Shown in pieces: positions 61,949-64,000 of a DNA stretch of 64,000 nucleotides (position 1 is its first letter; each line of letters starts with the position of its first letter). This DNA comes from an uncultured Bacteroidales bacterium. Its GTDB lineage: Bacteria; Bacteroidota; Bacteroidia; Bacteroidales; F082. The stretch lies in NCBI GenBank assembly GCA_946408345.1, contig CAMJRR010000004.1, positions 1-64,000 of the forward strand, read 5' to 3'. The notes beneath the pieces were generated by a model. That model searched no databases. It was not told where the DNA came from and was given only the letters and a program-made list of their open reading frames with translations. The position numbers and the translations under genes were made by a program.

Positions 61949-64000
61949 TTATTGTTTTTTGGAAGAGGAATGGTGATGCTTTTTCTTATCATCATCACTA
62001 TCACCATAATAATCACTGCTATAGCCGTAACCATAACCGTAGCCATAACCGTAACCGTAGCCATACTTCTTGCCGTAGCCATAACCCTTCTCTGCTTGGA
62101 GACCATTCAACACGATAGAGAACTGCATACCGCGGTCTTCAAGATCCTTGATGAGGGTTCCAAATGCATTCTTGTTGGTCACGCCTTGACGGACAATGAA
62201 GATGTTGGCATCAGAATAACGCATCAGTAACAATGAATCGGTAACAAGACCAATAGGCGGTGTGTCAATGACGATGTAATCATACTGTTTCTTCAACTCT
62301 GCAAACAATTCATCGCATTTCTCGGAAGAAATCAATTCCGATGGATTGGGCGGAATGGGACCGCTAGTGATAATATCAAGAGTAGGCATCTTGCCCGAAT
62401 GCTGAATGATGTTGTCAAGCGTTTCCTTATTGCTTAAATAGCTGCTCAATCCGACATTGTTGTTGATGCCAAATTCCTGGAATAGCTTGGGCTTACGCAT
62501 ATCGAAACCAAGCAATACAGTCTTCTTGCCATAGAGAGCATAAATTGAGGCGACATTGATGCTATTGAAGGTCTTACCGATACCTTGAGCATCACCCGTA
62601 ACAAGGACAGTGCATGGCAGTTTGCTTCTTGTAATAAACTCCACATTCGTACGAATGGAGCGGAACGACTCTGAAATAGGTGACTTGGGGTTATTGATAA
62701 CCAAGAGTGGATCTTTGTCTTTGGTTTGCGCCACTTGACCAATGATGGGGTAACGTGTAAGTTTCTCCACATCCTTGCGGTCGGTAACCGTTGTGTTGAA
62801 GAAACTCTTCAAGAAGAGGAACAGGGCAGGAATCAATAGTCCCAAAAGGATTGCGATGAGATAATTCATCGAAGTACGAGGTGCTATTCTAGTAACTCTT
62901 TCCAGACGAGCCTCGTCAAGAATCTCATTATCTGGGGTATTGGAAGCACGCAAAATCTGTGCCTCAGCACGACGTTGCATCAAATACTTATAAGTATCGT
63001 CGTTAAATTTATAATTACGCTGGTAATTGATAAGTTGTTGCTGCTTGCTGGGGAGCAGGCGAGATTCCGATTCAAGTGCACTTATGCGACGATTGATTTC
63101 ATTCAAGCTCATCTGAGCATTTTCAACAAGGTTGTTGACATTTTCAAGCAAAGCTTTCTTTGTAGTGACAATCTGCTCATTGAGTTTTACGATTTGTGGG
63201 TGTTGCTCAGTGTGGGTGAGTAACTGCGTGGCTTTGGTTTGTGATAAATTGACCAAATCACGTGCCAACTGGTTAAGCAAAGGATCACTAATACCCATAG
63301 TGCTAGGTGCAGCCAAGTTTTCAGGGTCATCAATTTGTACTTTGATATAGTCCTGCAAACGTTTGTAAATCTTCACATTCACAGTCATCTCAGCTCTTTC
63401 TTTCTCCAAGGAACGAAGATTGGTGTAAACTTGACTGGTTTGCAAATCAATGTTCATAAGGTCATTCTGTTGGCGGAAATCCTTCAGTTCAGTCTCAGCC
63501 TGGTTCAAAGATTCTTGGATGCCACTCAATTCGTTGTCTATGAACTCAATAGTGTTTTCGCTTACAACATTCTTCTTCTCCAACCCACGTGTGACGTATT
63601 CATTCATCAACAAATTGACAAACTCTACTATTTTTTGCTTATTGGTACCATTCATTACCACAGAGGCAACAGAGGCCTGTTTGGTAATGGGGCTCACCGA
63701 AAACCTACTCATCGTTCTGACAAGACTCGGGTAACTATTGAGCCAAAAACAGAACTTCCTCCCCTGAATGTTCTCGGGGTCAAATAGTTCAGTCATGGTG
63801 ATACGGATTTTATTGTATCCGTTATCAATCCATTCGCCTTGGTGATAAGTACCAATAGTATCTATTTTGACAAACGGATTCTTTTCCGTCTCTTGGCAAA
63901 GAATAAAATCGTATTTGGTGAGACCTTCACCTAAAGTATGAAGTTTGATGTCACCCTCTGCGGAAAAAGATATTTCATAAGCTAGACCTACTGCTTGAGG
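61949..64000 (-). CDS. wzc: Wzc-type polysaccharide co-polymerase/tyrosine autokinase, 5' end beyond the window
   Basis: The inner-membrane tyrosine kinase that controls capsule or exopolysaccharide chain length and export. The frame stays open to base 64000 (upstream residues read PQAVGLAYEISFSAEGDIKL), so the ORF-track start at 63796 is internal. Visible parts are the periplasmic coiled coil (IEFIDNELSGIQESLNQAETEL), the PCP helix after RTSMNYLIAILLGLLIPALFLF, and the BY-kinase domain. In the kinase, Walker A is GDAQGIGKT, Walker A' is LLGFDMRKP and Walker B is YIVIDTPP. The C-terminus is a Tyr-rich tail (GYGYGKKYGYGYGYGYG) followed by Asp/Lys/His-rich residues, the expected autophosphorylation cluster. 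Confidence 0.92.
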   Translation of the reverse strand, partial: PQAVGLAYEISFSAEGDIKLHTLGEGLTKYDFILCQETEKNPFVKIDTIGTYHQGEWIDNGYNKIRITMTELFDPENIQGRKFCFWLNSYPSLVRTMSRFSVSPITKQASVASVVMNGTNKQKIVEFVNLLMNEYVTRGLEKKNVVSENTIEFIDNELSGIQESLNQAETELKDFRQQNDLMNIDLQTSQVYTNLRSLEKERAEMTVNVKIYKRLQDYIKVQIDDPENLAAPSTMGISDPLLNQLARDLVNLSQTKATQLLTHTEQHPQIVKLNEQIVTTKKALLENVNNLVENAQMSLNEINRRISALESESRLLPSKQQQLINYQRNYKFNDDTYKYLMQRRAEAQILRASNTPDNEILDEARLERVTRIAPRTSMNYLIAILLGLLIPALFLFLKSFFNTTVTDRKDVEKLTRYPIIGQVAQTKDKDPLLVINNPKSPISESFRSIRTNVEFITRSKLPCTVLVTGDAQGIGKTFNSINVASIYALYGKKTVLLGFDMRKPKLFQEFGINNNVGLSSYLSNKETLDNIIQHSGKMPTLDIITSGPIPPNPSELISSEKCDELFAELKKQYDYIVIDTPPIGLVTDSLLLMRYSDANIFIVRQGVTNKNAFGTLIKDLEDRGMQFSIVLNGLQAEKGYGYGKKYGYGYGYGYGYGYGYSSDYYGDSDDDKKKHHHSSSKKQ
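62021..62087 (-). repeat. Hexanucleotide-like tandem repeat encoding the Gly-Tyr tail of the tyrosine kinase
   Basis: GGTTAC/GGCTAC/GGTTAT units repeat about eight times, with one short interruption, encoding (Gly-Tyr)n. Length changes by whole units would keep the frame and alter the number of phosphorylatable tyrosines. Confidence 0.75.

Overview
The window is chromosomal DNA from a member of the Bacteroidota, most likely an uncultured anaerobic Bacteroidales. The evidence is: many proteins with a type IX secretion (T9SS) C-terminal sorting domain; a PorZ homologue; SusB-like GH97; UpxY-type NusG; promoters with the Bacteroidota -7 box TAnnTTTG; and A-rich leaders without clear Shine-Dalgarno sites. 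No rRNA and no CRISPR array was seen. There is one tRNA, tRNA-Arg(CCT).

Layout. 1-6.0 kb: Ig-like lipoprotein, L,D-transpeptidase, rlmN, GH97. 6.0-11.9 kb: an AT-rich island that looks horizontally acquired. It has a structured leader, a 63-aa ORF and a BcgI-like type IIB restriction-modification pair on the + strand. Facing it is a tight three-gene operon on the - strand: a Cas2/SinR-fold small protein, a DUF3696-type ATPase and an unrecognised 292-aa protein. That operon is my best candidate for an undescribed defence system. 12.2-18.2 kb: a - strand operon of acyl-CoA carboxylase beta, xylose symporter, xylulokinase and xylose isomerase. 18.4-32.1 kb and 38.4-48.3 kb: an array of seven large secreted proteins sharing a ~190-aa 'stem' domain plus T9SS sorting domain, with two paralogous TPR-transmembrane-HTH lipoproteins (probable regulators) and lipoprotein genes. 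The array is split by a housekeeping block at 32.2-38.1 kb: ftsX, DUF3098, uppP, truB, queA, glyS. 48.3-56.1 kb: AsmA-like protein, small lipoprotein, omega-amidase, tadA, ClC channel, xth. 56-64 kb: MITE-like element, tRNA-Arg, T9SS pseudogene, porZ, recO, coiled-coil protein, UpxY-like antiterminator and a Wzc-type tyrosine kinase that runs off the right end.

A second theme is small palindromic repeats. A 28-bp family (GTAGAGACG-N10-CGTCTCTAC) occurs nine times. Six copies lie in frame at the same loop of T9SS sorting domains, two lie in frame in xylB, and one forms a bidirectional terminator. Two other families (CCCTTCGACAGGCTCAGGGACC and GGCTGTC...GGCAGCC) recur in the same places. Different palindrome cores occupy the same codon position in paralogues, which suggests replacement or repeated insertion. 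Coordinates and translations follow the supplied ORF track, with starts revised where a later ATG fits a signal peptide or promoter better.
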